This document shows, one piece after another, positions 16,654-27,683 of a stretch of 64,000 nt of DNA (positions are counted from its first letter, which is position 1; each line of letters begins with the position of its first letter). This DNA is from Bergeyella_A cardium (GTDB lineage: Bacteria; Bacteroidota; Bacteroidia; Flavobacteriales; Weeksellaceae). The notes beneath the pieces were generated by a model. The model was not told the DNA's origin and searched no databases. It saw nothing but the letters and a program-made list of their open reading frames with translations. The translations under genes were made by a program, and so were the position numbers. The stretch is from NCBI RefSeq assembly GCF_030012605.2, contig NZ_CP114055.2; one strand, given 5' to 3'.

Positions 16654-19600
16654 ATGAAAAGAACAGACATCAAAACAGTCCTCGTAATAGGCAGCGGGCC
16701 TATCATCATCGGGCAAGCAGCAGAATTTGATTACGCAGGCGCACAAGCCTGCCTCTCACTACGAGAAGAAGGCTACAAAGTCATTCTCATTAATTCCAAC
16801 CCCGCAACCATTATGACCGATGTAGAAATCGCCGATAAAGTCTACATCGAGCCCATTTCATTAGAGTTCGTAAGCCAAATCATCCGAAAAGAAAGACCCG
16901 ACGCTCTCCTCCCCACTCTCGGAGGACAAACGGGGCTTAATATGGCCGTCGAGCTCGAAAAATCAGGCATTTTAGAAGAATGCAAAGTAGAAGTGCTCGG
17001 CACTAAACTCTCCGCTATCAACCGCGCCGAAGACCGCGACCTCTTCCGCGAATTGATGAACGAGCTCGGAGAGCCCGTCCCAGAATCAGAAATCGTTAAT
17101 ACATTAGAAGGCGCCTTAGACTTCGCTAATAAAATCGGCTATCCACTCATCATCCGCCCTGCCTTTACTTTGGGAGGAACAGGGGGAGGAATCGCCTCCA
17201 ATCAAGAAGAATTAACAGAAATCGTTGAGCTCGGGCTCAAGCACAGCCCCGTTACCCAATGCCTCATCGAGAAGTCCATCGCGGGCTTCAAGGAAATAGA
17301 ATACGAAGTGATGAGGGATTCTAATGATAATGCCATCGTCGTTTGTAATATGGAGAATATAGACCCTGTGGGCATTCATACGGGGGATTCTATCGTGGTG
17401 GCGCCTTCGCAAACCCTCTCCGATAGGGAGTATCAGCTCCTTCGCAATGCCTCCCTCAAAATCATCCGCGCGCTCGGCATAGAAGGCGGTTGTAATGTAC
17501 AGCTTGCCCTCGACCCTCACTCCTTTAATTATTATGTGATAGAGGTAAATCCCCGAGTATCCCGCTCCTCAGCCCTTGCCAGCAAGGCTACAGGCTATCC
17601 CATCGCGAAAATCGCTGCGAAAATCGCCGTTGGGCTTACCCTCGATAAAATAATGAATCCCGTTACTGGCAAGACCTACGCCTGCTTTGAACCTGCACTG
17701 GATTATGTCGTAACCAAATTCCCTCGCTTCCCATTTGATAAGTTTGAAACTGCCGACCGCCGACTTTCCACTCAGATGAAAGCCACTGGTGAAGTGATGG
17801 CCATCGGTAGAACCTTCGAGGAATCGTTGCAAAAGGCGATTCGCTCCCTTGAAACGGGCATTCGCCATATCGGTTTAAAGAAAAAACAAGCTGATGCCCT
17901 CACCGATGAAGAGATTGAAAGAAGAATAAAAATCTGCGACGACGAGAGGCTTTTCATCATTGGAGATGCCCTCCGAAGGGGGTACAGCTGGGAGCAAATC
18001 GTCGAGTGGAGTAAAATTGATAAGTTCTTCATATGGAAAATTAAAAAGTTGATTGACTTTGAGACCACCATTAAGCAAAATAAATTTGATAAAACCACCC
18101 TCCTCAAAGCGAAAAAGCTCGGTTTTTCCGACCTTAATATCGCGCACCTTTGGGAGACTACCCAAAACGAGGTCTTTGCATTTAGAAAAGAAAGCGGCAT
18201 AATGCCTACCTACAAAATGGTAGATACCTGCGCTGCCGAATTCGAATCCGAAACACCCTACTTCTACGGAACCTATGAGGACGAAAACGAGTCCATCGTC
18301 AGTACTAAGGAGAAGATTATCGTGCTCGGCTCTGGGCCTATCCGCATCGGTCAGGGGGTGGAGTTTGACTATGCCACTGTGCATTCCGTTTGGGCAATTA
18401 AGGAGATGGGCTACGAGGCGATTATCATCAATAATAATCCAGAAACCGTTTCCACTGATTTCTCAATATCGGATAAGCTCTACTTTGAGCCCCTTGCCGA
18501 AGAAGATGTAATGAACATCATCGAGCTTGAAAAGCCCAAAGGTGTGGTCGTACAGTTCGGTGGGCAGACGGCGATTAACCTCGCTGATAAGCTCGCTGCC
18601 AATGGTGTTAAGATTCTCGGAACTTCCCTCGAAGACCTTGACCGTGCCGAGAACCGCGACAAGTTTGAGAAAGCGCTTCAAGACCTTTCCATCCCTCAGC
18701 CCAAAGGCAAAACTTCCACCTCAAAAGAGGAGGCGATACACATTGCTAATGAGATTGGCTACCCAGTACTCGTTCGCCCGAGCTATGTGCTCGGTGGTCG
18801 CGCTATGGAAATCGTTTATAATGAAAACGAGCTCGCCCACTATATGGAAAATGCCGTAGAGGCAAGCCCTGAGCATCCTGTGCTTATCGACAGATACCTT
18901 ACAGGTAAGGAAGTTGAGGTAGATGCCATCTGCGATGGTGAGACGACCATCATCCCAGGTATTATGGAGCATATCGAGAGGGCGGGAGTGCATTCGGGGG
19001 ATTCCATTGCAGTTTATCCACCTCAGAACCTCAGTCAAAAGCAAATTGATACCCTCGTGGACTATACCCAAAGGCTAGCAAAAGGTCTTAATATCATCGG
19101 TCTGATGAATATTCAGTATGTGATTTCGGATGGGGATGTATTCGTCATTGAGGTGAATCCGCGCTCGTCCCGTACCGTGCCTTTCCTCTCCAAAATCACC
19201 GCCGTACCAATGGCAAAGCTGGCTACAAAGGCTATTCTCGGTGCAAAACTCAAAGATTTAGGTTATCAAAACGGTCTCGTACCAAATAAAGAGGGTGTTT
19301 ATGTAAAAGTGCCTGTGTTTAGTTTCAGTAAATTATCAAAGGTGGACATTTCTCTCGGTCCAGAAATGAAATCTACAGGTGAAGTAATGGGCAAAGACCA
19401 AACCCTTGAAAAAGCCTTGTATAAAGGTCTTGTAGGGGCAGGCAGAAAGGTGCCAACCTATGGTGCAATCCTCTTCACCGTTTCCGATAAAGACAAAGCC
19501 GAAGCAGTAGAACTGGCGAGGAGGTTTAGTAATATCGGCTTTAGAATTTGGGCTACAGAAGGCACAGCAAAATATTTCGCTGAGAAAGGTGTAACGGCAA

Positions 19601-19845
19601 AAATCGGTTATAAAATCAGCGAAGAAGATGTCAATCTTATAGACCTTATTCAAAAAGGAAAGGTGCAGTATGTGGTGAATACTACGACCAAAGGCAAGCA
19701 ATCCGAACGCGACGGCTTTCAAATTCGCCGTATGTCGGTAGAAAACGGCATCCCTTGCCTCACCTCTATGGACACCGTAGAAGCCATCCTGAAAGTCATC
19801 GAAAGTATGACCTTCAAAATGGAAACGATGCACCATAGCCGATGA
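16654..19845 (+). CDS. carB: Carbamoyl-phosphate synthase large subunit
   Basis: 1063 aa from the ATG at 16654, matching the usual ~1060-1070. It makes carbamoyl phosphate from bicarbonate, two ATP and CarA-derived ammonia, feeding PyrB and arginine synthesis. Two homologous ATP-grasp halves are visible: VLVIGSGPIIIGQAAEFDY at the start and IIVLGSGPIRIGQGVEFDY near residue 552. A C-terminal MGS-like allosteric domain runs over about the last 135 residues. The frame extends upstream to a TTG at 16567, but that lies in the promoter and gives an atypical extension. Its own promoter and 3.4-kb separation from carA mean the two subunits are transcribed independently. Confidence 0.95.
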   Translation: MKRTDIKTVLVIGSGPIIIGQAAEFDYAGAQACLSLREEGYKVILINSNPATIMTDVEIADKVYIEPISLEFVSQIIRKERPDALLPTLGGQTGLNMAVELEKSGILEECKVEVLGTKLSAINRAEDRDLFRELMNELGEPVPESEIVNTLEGALDFANKIGYPLIIRPAFTLGGTGGGIASNQEELTEIVELGLKHSPVTQCLIEKSIAGFKEIEYEVMRDSNDNAIVVCNMENIDPVGIHTGDSIVVAPSQTLSDREYQLLRNASLKIIRALGIEGGCNVQLALDPHSFNYYVIEVNPRVSRSSALASKATGYPIAKIAAKIAVGLTLDKIMNPVTGKTYACFEPALDYVVTKFPRFPFDKFETADRRLSTQMKATGEVMAIGRTFEESLQKAIRSLETGIRHIGLKKKQADALTDEEIERRIKICDDERLFIIGDALRRGYSWEQIVEWSKIDKFFIWKIKKLIDFETTIKQNKFDKTTLLKAKKLGFSDLNIAHLWETTQNEVFAFRKESGIMPTYKMVDTCAAEFESETPYFYGTYEDENESIVSTKEKIIVLGSGPIRIGQGVEFDYATVHSVWAIKEMGYEAIIINNNPETVSTDFSISDKLYFEPLAEEDVMNIIELEKPKGVVVQFGGQTAINLADKLAANGVKILGTSLEDLDRAENRDKFEKALQDLSIPQPKGKTSTSKEEAIHIANEIGYPVLVRPSYVLGGRAMEIVYNENELAHYMENAVEASPEHPVLIDRYLTGKEVEVDAICDGETTIIPGIMEHIERAGVHSGDSIAVYPPQNLSQKQIDTLVDYTQRLAKGLNIIGLMNIQYVISDGDVFVIEVNPRSSRTVPFLSKITAVPMAKLATKAILGAKLKDLGYQNGLVPNKEGVYVKVPVFSFSKLSKVDISLGPEMKSTGEVMGKDQTLEKALYKGLVGAGRKVPTYGAILFTVSDKDKAEAVELARRFSNIGFRIWATEGTAKYFAEKGVTAKIGYKISEEDVNLIDLIQKGKVQYVVNTTTKGKQSERDGFQIRRMSVENGIPCLTSMDTVEAILKVIESMTFKMETMHHSR

Positions 19846-19883
19846 GGCACTTATTGGGTGGAGAGCGCTTAGACAATAATAAA

Positions 19884-19911
19884 CCTATTCCCGACATTCG
19901 TGGGGAATAGG
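19884..19911. repeat. Inverted repeat downstream of carB
   Basis: CCTATTCCC (19884-19892) and GGGAATAGG (19903-19911) form a perfect 9-bp stem with a 10-nt loop and no T tract, so it is not a classic terminator. It neighbours a member of the dispersed repeat family at 19947-19977. Confidence 0.6.
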
Positions 19912-19946
19912 TGTTCCTAATAATTCCTGAAAAAATCCATATTAGT

Positions 19947-19977
19947 TAAGCTACGGCTACCTTACTGTTGATGGTAT
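19947..19977. repeat. Dispersed intergenic repeat, copy 1
   Basis: AGCTACGGCTACCTTACTG followed by TTGATGGT aligns with the copy at 45783-45812 (GCTACGG, CTTACTG and TGATGGT in the same order). Together with the inverted repeat just upstream it forms one element of the family described in the findings. Confidence 0.45.
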
Positions 19978-19988
19978 TAATAGGAGTG

Positions 19989-20016
19989 TTGAATAATCAT
20001 TTTTGTTTTATCTTTG
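19989..20016 (+). promoter_or_regulatory. Promoter of the glycan cassette
   Basis: TTG (19989-19991), 17 nt, then TATCTTTG (20009-20016). Predicted start near 20023, 19 nt before the glycosyltransferase start codon. Confidence 0.6.
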
Positions 20017-20041
20017 CCCATCCATAAGAAAATAATAAATC

Positions 20042-20989
20042 TTGAAGCGTATAAGTTTTGTAATTCCTGTCTATAACGAAGAGGATACCATTGATATTTT
20101 TTATAGAGAATTTCATAATTTCTTTCATACTGAAATTAATAATAAACTATATTCCTATGAGCTGGTTTTTGTAAATGACGGAAGTAAGGATAAGACAGGA
20201 GAAATACTAAAGAAGTTGTATAATACACAGCCTAATATTACAATCGTTAGTTTATCCAGAAATTTTGGGAAGGAGAATGCACTCTTTGCTGGCTTGGAAC
20301 ATTCAGAGGGAGATATTGTCATCCCAATAGATGTAGATTTACAGCATCCACTGATGGTTACAAAAACAATGATAGAGAAATATGAGGAAGGCTATGATGT
20401 GGTTTTAGCAAAAAGAAAACAAAGAGAGAAAGATGGATTCTTAAAAAAGTTTACCTCGGGACAGTTTTATAAGGTTTATAACAAGATTTCTAAAGTAAAA
20501 TTGGAGCCTAATGTAGGAGATTTTCGCCTGATGACAAGGAAAGTAGTAGATGAGATATTAAGGCTCAAGGAAAATCAGCTCTTTATGAAAGGGATTTTCA
20601 ATTGGGTAGGTTTTAATTCTACAATTATAGAATATAACAGTGAGGAACGAGTAGCTGGAAATACTAAATTTAATGGTCTCAAACTTTGGAATCTGGCATT
20701 AGATGGGATTACTTCTTTTTCTACAATGCCGATTCGTGTATGGTTATACATTGGTTCTTTTATTGCTTTTTTATCCTTTATTCTAGGTACAAAAGTTATT
20801 ATTGAAAAATTCTTTTTTGGCATCGAAGAACACGGCTATGCATCTATTATTGTATCGGTATTTTTTATCGGTGGGGTACAGTTGATTGGTATCGGGATAC
20901 TCGGAGAATACATCGGTAGAATCTATATGGAAGTAAAAAGAAGACCGAGATATATTGTAGAAAAATTATTAAAAAATGAAACTAAATAA
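20042..20989 (+). CDS. Family 2 glycosyltransferase, GtrB/DPM1-like
   Basis: 315 aa. The GT2 domain (ISFVIPVYNEEDTID at the N-terminus, DVDLQHP metal-binding region near 100) is followed by two membrane helices (about 230-255 and 265-290) and a basic tail, the architecture of enzymes that load a sugar onto undecaprenyl phosphate. The start is TTG at 20042: the protein aligns from this codon and no in-frame ATG is near. The stop overlaps the next gene by 14 nt, so the two are translationally coupled. With the following multi-membrane protein it probably makes a donor lipid and uses it to decorate a surface glycan. The specific sugar is unknown. Confidence 0.88.
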   Translation: MKRISFVIPVYNEEDTIDIFYREFHNFFHTEINNKLYSYELVFVNDGSKDKTGEILKKLYNTQPNITIVSLSRNFGKENALFAGLEHSEGDIVIPIDVDLQHPLMVTKTMIEKYEEGYDVVLAKRKQREKDGFLKKFTSGQFYKVYNKISKVKLEPNVGDFRLMTRKVVDEILRLKENQLFMKGIFNWVGFNSTIIEYNSEERVAGNTKFNGLKLWNLALDGITSFSTMPIRVWLYIGSFIAFLSFILGTKVIIEKFFFGIEEHGYASIIVSVFFIGGVQLIGIGILGEYIGRIYMEVKRRPRYIVEKLLKNETK

Positions 20990-22326
20990 ACTAACGGTAT
21001 TGTTTATTATCAATCTTATCGTTATCTTACCACTGTTTTATCTAAGTTTTTACACTTATCCTTCTTCTGATGATTTTTCCTACGGAATGGAATCTTATAA
21101 AGGTTTTGAAGGATTTATACAAACGCAAGTTGATTTTTATAATAGATGGTCTTCTCGGTATATGGCTACAGCTTTCCTCATCACAAGCCCTTTAAGCTTT
21201 GGTACTGATCAGTATTTTGGGATTTATCCTATTTTTTATATTATCCTCTTTTATTTTGCAAATCTACGAGTATTGAAAGATGCAGGAGTAGAAAATAATA
21301 GAATTCGCTTCTTGTTAAATCTGAGTATTATATCTATTTATACCTTATTGCAAACCTCTCTTGTGGAGAATTATTTTTGGCTGGCGGGGAGTGCTACTTA
21401 TTTCTTGCCATCTATTGTATTCATTTTTTATTTGTCTTGTTTGCTAAGGATTTATAAACATAAAAGTCTGCTGAAAAATTTCTTTTTTGGGGTATTTTGT
21501 ATTTTTATAATAGGTGGTTGTAGTGAATTACTAATCGCATTTTCAGGGATTATTACTTTCTTTTTTATGCTAGCTTATTTTGTGGAGAATAAAAAGATTA
21601 GCAGGTACTATTTCTTGTTAACGAGTTGGATTGCCTGTATTGTTCTATTTATAGCTCTGAGTCCAGGTAATGCTGCAAGAGCTACGATAAAAGAGGCTGA
21701 TTTATCTCTTTTAGATGTTTTTATAATGGCTTTAAGAAAGATTTTAGCTATTAATCTCAGATATCTCATTTTTGCTTTTATTCTTTTTCTCCTTCTTTTT
21801 AGGGTTACAGAACTTAAGATTAGGCTTCATAAGAATCTTAGAAATCCTTTATTTATATTTTTATTTTATAATGCTTTACTTTTTATAGGTTCATTCATTA
21901 CGATTTATAAGCTAACCTACTACCCACCTCCTCGCGTAGAGAATCTGTTAATATTCTTTTCAATGATTTTTGTGTTTATACTATCCTACCTTTTTTATGA
22001 GACTTATAATCATAGAATTTCAAAGTTGCAGTATTTTATTATTGGGACAGGGGTATTAGCTGCTTATTTATTTATACCTAAAAATTCTTTCCAGATTGAG
22101 AGTAACCTCCAACTTATTTATTCTGATATTTTCTCTGGAAAAGTTAGAAGGTATAAAGAGCAATTGGAAGCAAGAAAAGAACTAGTAAAAACTTGTGATG
22201 AATGTATTGTCCCTCCAATAAAAGAAGAGCCAAGAACTATTCTATTTAAAGATATTACAGATGATACAAAGCATTATATCAATATATCTGTGTCTAAATA
22301 TTATAAAATAAGGAGTATTAGAACCA

Positions 22327-22334
<8 letters not shown>
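20976..22334 (+). CDS. Multi-membrane DUF6056-like protein, probable glycan-modifying glycosyltransferase
   Basis: 452 aa with about 10-12 membrane helices. The early extracytoplasmic segment YPSSDDFSYGMESYKG has acidic residues just after the first helix, the place where GT-C enzymes carry their catalytic Asp, and a NRWSSRYM segment follows. I recognise it as resembling DUF6056 family proteins, found in O-antigen and serotype-conversion settings. Paired with a GtrB-like enzyme, it is likely the transferase that uses the lipid-linked sugar. The N-terminus overlaps the upstream gene by 14 nt and the C-terminus overlaps the acyltransferase start by 8 nt. Confidence 0.7.
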
Positions 22335-23367
<1,033 letters not shown>

Positions 23368-23470
23368 TTCTCTCTCCTCTAATAGAAAGAAAAATTTTAT
23401 AAAGATCACCTTGTTATAAATTGCCCATATCCCCAAAAAACTCTATATTTAGGCATTTAAAAATAGGGAT

Positions 23471-24040
23471 ATGTTTCAGTTTTTAGATCATTTAGATGCG
23501 TTACATCAGGCTTTTTGGTATATCGCTTTGGGGAGTAGTTTGGTGTTTGTTGTTCAGATGGTGCTTACTTTCATTGGGAGCGATAGTTCAGACGGTATAG
23601 ATACCGATTTTGATGGAGATTTCGATGGTACAGATGCGCCATTTCAGCTTTTTTCTCTTAGGAATTTGGTAAATTTCCTTTTAGGGTTTAGCTGGACAGG
23701 TATTGCCTTCTATCCAACCTTTGAGAATAAGATTCTCCTAAGCCTTCTCGCAGGAGTGGTAGGTATAGGTTTTGTGCTGTTGTTTTTCTTCATCCTAAAG
23801 CAGATTTTAAAACTCTCGGAAGACAATACTTTCAATATATCCGCTTTAAAAGGCAAAGTAGGAGAGGTTTATCTTAAAATCCCTGCCCACAATGCAGCTA
23901 AAGGAAAAGTTCTCATCTCATTAAAGGGCACTCATCACGAGCTCTACGCCATTACTCGCTCAGGAGAAGATATTTCCTCTGGTGAGTTTGTAAAAGTAAT
24001 AGAAATAGAAGATGAAATCTTAGTAGTAGAAAAAATATAA
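23471..24040 (+). CDS. NfeD-like membrane protein (YuaF type)
   Basis: 189 aa. One helix near residues 15-37 is followed by an acidic DTDFDGDFDGTD loop, two helices (about 60-110) and a C-terminal beta domain (about 120-187; LKGKVGEVYLKIP, KGKVLISLKG) that fits the NfeD OB fold. NfeD-type partners accompany flotillins and help place them in ordered membrane domains, as YuaF does with FloT in Bacillus. The flotillin gene follows after 24 nt, supporting that role. A weak -7-like box (TATATTTA) lies upstream. Confidence 0.85.
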   Translation: MFQFLDHLDALHQAFWYIALGSSLVFVVQMVLTFIGSDSSDGIDTDFDGDFDGTDAPFQLFSLRNLVNFLLGFSWTGIAFYPTFENKILLSLLAGVVGIGFVLLFFFILKQILKLSEDNTFNISALKGKVGEVYLKIPAHNAAKGKVLISLKGTHHELYAITRSGEDISSGEFVKVIEIEDEILVVEKI

Positions 24041-24064
24041 ATCAATCATTAATTATTTCACAAT

Positions 24065-25594
24065 ATGCCAGTATTCATTCTAATTTTAGCACTTGTATTC
24101 GTGCTGTTTGTAACTTTTGTATCCTTGGTTTCAAGGTATAAAAGATGTCCATCGGATAAGATTTTAGTCATTTATGGAAAAACGGGTGGTAGTTCTGCCA
24201 AGTGTATCCACGGTGGGGGCGCATTCGTGTGGCCCGTTATTCAAGATTTTGCGTATTTGGATTTGAAACCCATCTCCATTGAGGCAAATCTCACCAATGC
24301 ACTTTCTCGTCAGAATATCCGTGTAGATGTTCCGTGCCGCTTTACTATCGCAATTTCTACGGAGGCAGATACTATGGGCAATGCTGCTGAGAGGCTTTTG
24401 GGGCTTACTCCTGACCAAATTCAAGAGCTTTCCAAGGATATCCTTTTTGGGCAGCTTCGTTTGGTTATCGCTACGATGACGATTGAGGAAATTAATTCCG
24501 ACCGAGATAAGTTCCTCGACAATATCTCGAAGAATGTAGATACAGAGCTCAAAAAAATTGGTTTAAAGCTCATTAATGTGAATGTAACCGATATTAAAGA
24601 TGAGTCAGGCTATATCGAGGCACTTGGTAAAGAGGCAGCTGCTAAGGCTATTAACGAAGCTAAGATTTCCGTAGCCGAGCAGGAGAAAATAGGGGAGACA
24701 GGGAAAGCCGAAGCCGATAGAGAAAAAGATGTACAAATCGCAGAAACCAATAGGGATAGGGATGTAAAAATCGCCATCACTCAAAAGGATAGGGAGATTA
24801 GCATTGCTTCTGCGGCTAAGGACGAGTCCATCGGTAAGGCAGAGGCAGAGAAGGAATCAAGGATTGCGACTTCTCTTGCCAATTCCCTGGCTGTAAAAGG
24901 GGAGAACGAGGCAAAAATTACCATTGCCAATTCCGATGCTCAAAGGAGAGAGAAAGAAGCCGAAGCTCTTAAAATAGCCATCACCGCTGAGAAGGTACAA
25001 GCAGCAAGAGCTCTGGAAGAATCTTACCTCGCAGAGGAAAAAGCAGAAACCGCAAGAGCTGAAAGAGAGCGCTCTACACAGAATGCCAATATCGTGGTGC
25101 CTGCTGAAATCTCCAAGCAGAAAGCCATTATAGACGCTGAAGCCGAAGCCGAGAAGATCAGGCTCAAAGCCAAAGGTGAGGCGGATGCTATCTACCTCAA
25201 GATGGAAGCCGAAGCAAAAGGTCTCCTTGAAATCCTTACCAAACAGGCTGAGGGGTACGACCAAGTAGTAAAAGCTGCGGGTGGTGATACCAATTCCGCA
25301 TTCCAGTTATTGCTCATCGAGAAATTGCCAGAGCTTGTCAAAACCCAAGTGGAAGCCGTTAAAAATATTAAGATTGATAAGGTTACGGTTTGGGATAGCG
25401 GAACCAATGCCGATGGAAATACTTCCACTGCGAACTTCGTCTCTGGAATGATGAAGACCGTACCTCCGCTCAATGATTTATTTAATATGGCAGGGCTTAG
25501 CCTCCCAGAATACCTGAAAGGAAAGGAGGAAAGCAAAGCAATTGGAGACTCATCCGTTGTGGCTAAGGAGCAAAACAACGAAGCTCAAGATTAA
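24065..25594 (+). CDS. Flotillin-like protein
   Basis: 509 aa, the length of bacterial FloT/YuaG proteins. An N-terminal membrane helix (residues 2-20) is followed by an SPFH/band-7 domain (about 25-200), then a long Glu/Ala-rich coiled coil with repeated AEKES, EADREK and AEAEAEKIRLKAKG segments (about 200-390), and a C-terminal tail. Flotillins scaffold functional membrane microdomains that organise protein complexes. Forms an operon with the NfeD-like gene. A hairpin at 25619-25648 follows. Confidence 0.92.
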   Translation: MPVFILILALVFVLFVTFVSLVSRYKRCPSDKILVIYGKTGGSSAKCIHGGGAFVWPVIQDFAYLDLKPISIEANLTNALSRQNIRVDVPCRFTIAISTEADTMGNAAERLLGLTPDQIQELSKDILFGQLRLVIATMTIEEINSDRDKFLDNISKNVDTELKKIGLKLINVNVTDIKDESGYIEALGKEAAAKAINEAKISVAEQEKIGETGKAEADREKDVQIAETNRDRDVKIAITQKDREISIASAAKDESIGKAEAEKESRIATSLANSLAVKGENEAKITIANSDAQRREKEAEALKIAITAEKVQAARALEESYLAEEKAETARAERERSTQNANIVVPAEISKQKAIIDAEAEAEKIRLKAKGEADAIYLKMEAEAKGLLEILTKQAEGYDQVVKAAGGDTNSAFQLLLIEKLPELVKTQVEAVKNIKIDKVTVWDSGTNADGNTSTANFVSGMMKTVPPLNDLFNMAGLSLPEYLKGKEESKAIGDSSVVAKEQNNEAQD

Positions 25595-25618
25595 AAACAG
25601 GCTTATTTTATCATAAGA

Positions 25619-25653
25619 AACCTCCCTCTCGATGATGAGAAGGAGGTTCTTTA
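25619..25653 (+). terminator. Probable terminator of the nfeD-flotillin operon
   Basis: AACCTCC (25619-25625) pairs with GGAGGTT (25642-25648), with extra pairing CTCTC/GAGA inside. The following T tract is weak (CTTTAT). The convergent SRPBCC gene ends at 25706. Confidence 0.55.
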
Positions 25654-25705
25654 TATAAGTGATGTCTCTTACGAGTTTAGCAACATTCCCAAGAAGGAAA
25701 TCCAC

Positions 25706-26749
25706 CTACCTGAAAACAGGAATTGAGAATTTTATCATCACATCTTTGTCTTCTTCGGGGTGGGAGATAAAGGTCTCCATTATATTGCCGTGTCTCAGGT
25801 TATCCATTTTCGCTTTTTGGAGGAGTTTATCTATGCTTGGCTTTCGGTTTTCGTACTTTCCTTTGTAGAATATCGAGTAGAGCTTTTCATTCTTCATATT
25901 TCTAAAGCTGAAGTTGTTATCACTCACCTCTACCTTGTGGGATACAGGGATTCCCAAGTAGTATGAAACCTCTTTCTGGTGGAAGTTGTCGGTAGAGGCT
26001 ATGAGCACGGGAAATCCCACCTCGTCTTCTCGCTTTTCAAGGTCGGTGGTTACGAAATTATAGACCTTGTTGTAGTCTTTCACTATGGATGGGAAGAGCT
26101 CTTCCTTCTTATTTTTCGCACCAGAATTAATGCCAAGCAATACACCTTCCTTGCCTTGTTCTACAATAATACTATCGTATTTTATAGTATTGATTTGCCT
26201 GTCTCTATCTACCTTATTTGCCAGTATATCCGTAAGATTATTCAGGCTTTTATCGAGGTAGATGATGCTGGTTTTATCTTCCCAGAAGTCAGAATACTTT
26301 TCAATTAGGGTTCGTTTTGGGGTTCGTATCCTCCATACTATTTTTGTGTTCCCAGATGGTGTTTCTATAAATCTTACTGTAATAAGGTAAGGTTTAGAGG
26401 TATTGGTATCAAAGAGTTCATACTTTAAAAGTTCATAAGGTTTCTCAGCACGGATGTACATTTCCCCGTTTCGTTTTCCTTTTTCTGTTTTAAAGTAGAT
26501 AGAGCTCTCCACACCTTCATAAGGTTGGAAATAGTCTATCCCAAGATTCTTTTCATCTGAGAAATAGCGATTCCACCGTGTGAAATTTTGGAAATTGCTA
26601 AACTGAGGATAAACCTTTTCTAATGGATAAGGGATTTCCTTTTGTACAACAAAAATATGAATCTCCCCAGCGGTATTATAATGTTTGAAAACTGCAAAAC
26701 CACCGAAGACAAGGAGGATGACGAGCAGGAAATACTGAAACCGACGCAT
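25706..26749 (-). CDS. Membrane-anchored SRPBCC-domain protein with GyrI-like C-terminus
   Basis: 347 aa. An N-terminal helix (residues 5-22) anchors the protein. Residues about 35-180 look like an SRPBCC (START-like) hydrophobic-cavity domain: EIPYPLEKVYPQFSNFQNFTRWN is the typical first strand and helix. The last 150 residues resemble a GyrI-like ligand-binding domain. The combination occurs in Bacteroidota, but no specific ligand is known. It starts 41 nt after the stop of the TPR-containing membrane gene and is probably co-transcribed with it. Confidence 0.65.
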   Translation of the reverse strand: MRRFQYFLLVILLVFGGFAVFKHYNTAGEIHIFVVQKEIPYPLEKVYPQFSNFQNFTRWNRYFSDEKNLGIDYFQPYEGVESSIYFKTEKGKRNGEMYIRAEKPYELLKYELFDTNTSKPYLITVRFIETPSGNTKIVWRIRTPKRTLIEKYSDFWEDKTSIIYLDKSLNNLTDILANKVDRDRQINTIKYDSIIVEQGKEGVLLGINSGAKNKKEELFPSIVKDYNKVYNFVTTDLEKREDEVGFPVLIASTDNFHQKEVSYYLGIPVSHKVEVSDNNFSFRNMKNEKLYSIFYKGKYENRKPSIDKLLQKAKMDNLRHGNIMETFISHPEEDKDVMIKFSIPVFR

Positions 26750-26790
26750 CTGTTAAAGGATTTAAAAAGAGCGTTAAAAAACAGGAGATT

Positions 26791-27360
26791 TTAGAAATAC
26801 TTCCCTCTTTTTCTCATATTCGGGTTGTGGATATGCTTCTGCATAGACGGCATTTTCAGCTGGTCTTTCATCATTTTTATTTGCTCCGTCATTAGCCCTG
26901 CACTGTCCAAGCTCTTAGCCTCCTCGAGGAGCTTTTGCCCCTCCTGTTTTCTCCCTTTGGAGATGGCAATGGCAGCTAAATTCAGCTTTGCCAAAGCCCT
27001 ATCCTGCTTCATATTGAGCCCATACTCGAGGGCTTTTCTCATCAGAGGCTCTACTTTTGCAGGACTGTCCTGTGCCAGCGTAAGGGCTTGAAGATAATGA
27101 TAGTAGCCGAACTGAGATCTATGGAGCTGCACCTTATAATCCGTTATTTTTATGAGCCATTCACCCGCTTTCTCCATATTTTGCTTTCTCAGCTGCCAGA
27201 ATGCGAGCAAAACATATTCATTCTTAAAGTAAAACAGGATGGGGAAGCCCGAAAGCAGGAAGACCACAATGCCCCAGCCAATACTCCTCGTTCCCAGCAT
27301 CAGCCATAGCCCAAGAGCCATCATCAGTACTGCAAAAATCAGTTTTATATTCTTATTCAT
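26791..27360 (-). CDS. Small membrane protein with TPR-like helices
   Basis: 189 aa. Two membrane helices (about 5-47) are followed by soluble helical repeats (about 60-165) of TPR character, with segments such as YYHYLQALTLAQDSPAKVEPLMRK broken into A/B helices, and a basic tail ending NMRKRGKYF. A minus-strand TATCTTTG box (27380-27387) lies 20 nt upstream. It leads the two-gene unit with the SRPBCC protein. Function unknown. Confidence 0.6.
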   Translation of the reverse strand: MNKNIKLIFAVLMMALGLWLMLGTRSIGWGIVVFLLSGFPILFYFKNEYVLLAFWQLRKQNMEKAGEWLIKITDYKVQLHRSQFGYYHYLQALTLAQDSPAKVEPLMRKALEYGLNMKQDRALAKLNLAAIAISKGRKQEGQKLLEEAKSLDSAGLMTEQIKMMKDQLKMPSMQKHIHNPNMRKRGKYF

Positions 27361-27683
27361 CTTATAAAATTAAGTGGCGCAAAGATAAAAAAAATTGAGG
27401 CTTTCTACCTTTTATTTAAAGCAAATTGAGGGCATTGCTCCGTTTTCTTCCTATTACCATTTTCCATTTAAATGGGGGAGCTTCCCACCTTATATTTAAA
27501 TACATCTATCAGGGATGATAGATAAGCCAGATGGATGAGGAGAATAGTCATATGGATTTATCTATAATCCAGATGGATTTCCTCTTCATCCACATAGATG
27601 AGCACATTATCCAGATGGATTTCCTCTTTATCCATATAGATGAGTATATAATCCAGATGGATTTCTCCTTTGGGTAGATGAGA
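27361..27683. other. Intergenic region with degenerate tandem repeats
   Basis: 323 bp between the divergent TPR-protein start and the folA stop. It holds the promoter of the TPR gene (27380-27387) and, at 27567-27683, 42-bp tandem repeats. Further degenerate AGATGGAT and CATATGGATT words occur from 27528. No open frame of note. Confidence 0.7.
27567..27683. repeat. 42-bp tandem repeat, 2.8 copies, downstream of folA
   Basis: Units begin at 27567, 27609 and 27651, each with ATCCAGATGGATTT. The first two full units match at 37 of 42 positions, four of the five differences being C to T. The third is partial. The core ATCCAGATGGAT is itself an imperfect palindrome. The region lies 3' of folA on the minus strand. 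Confidence 0.8.

Noticed and set aside
19884..19911. Intrinsic terminator of carB
   Set aside because: The stem is good but no T tract follows, so I keep it only as an inverted repeat.
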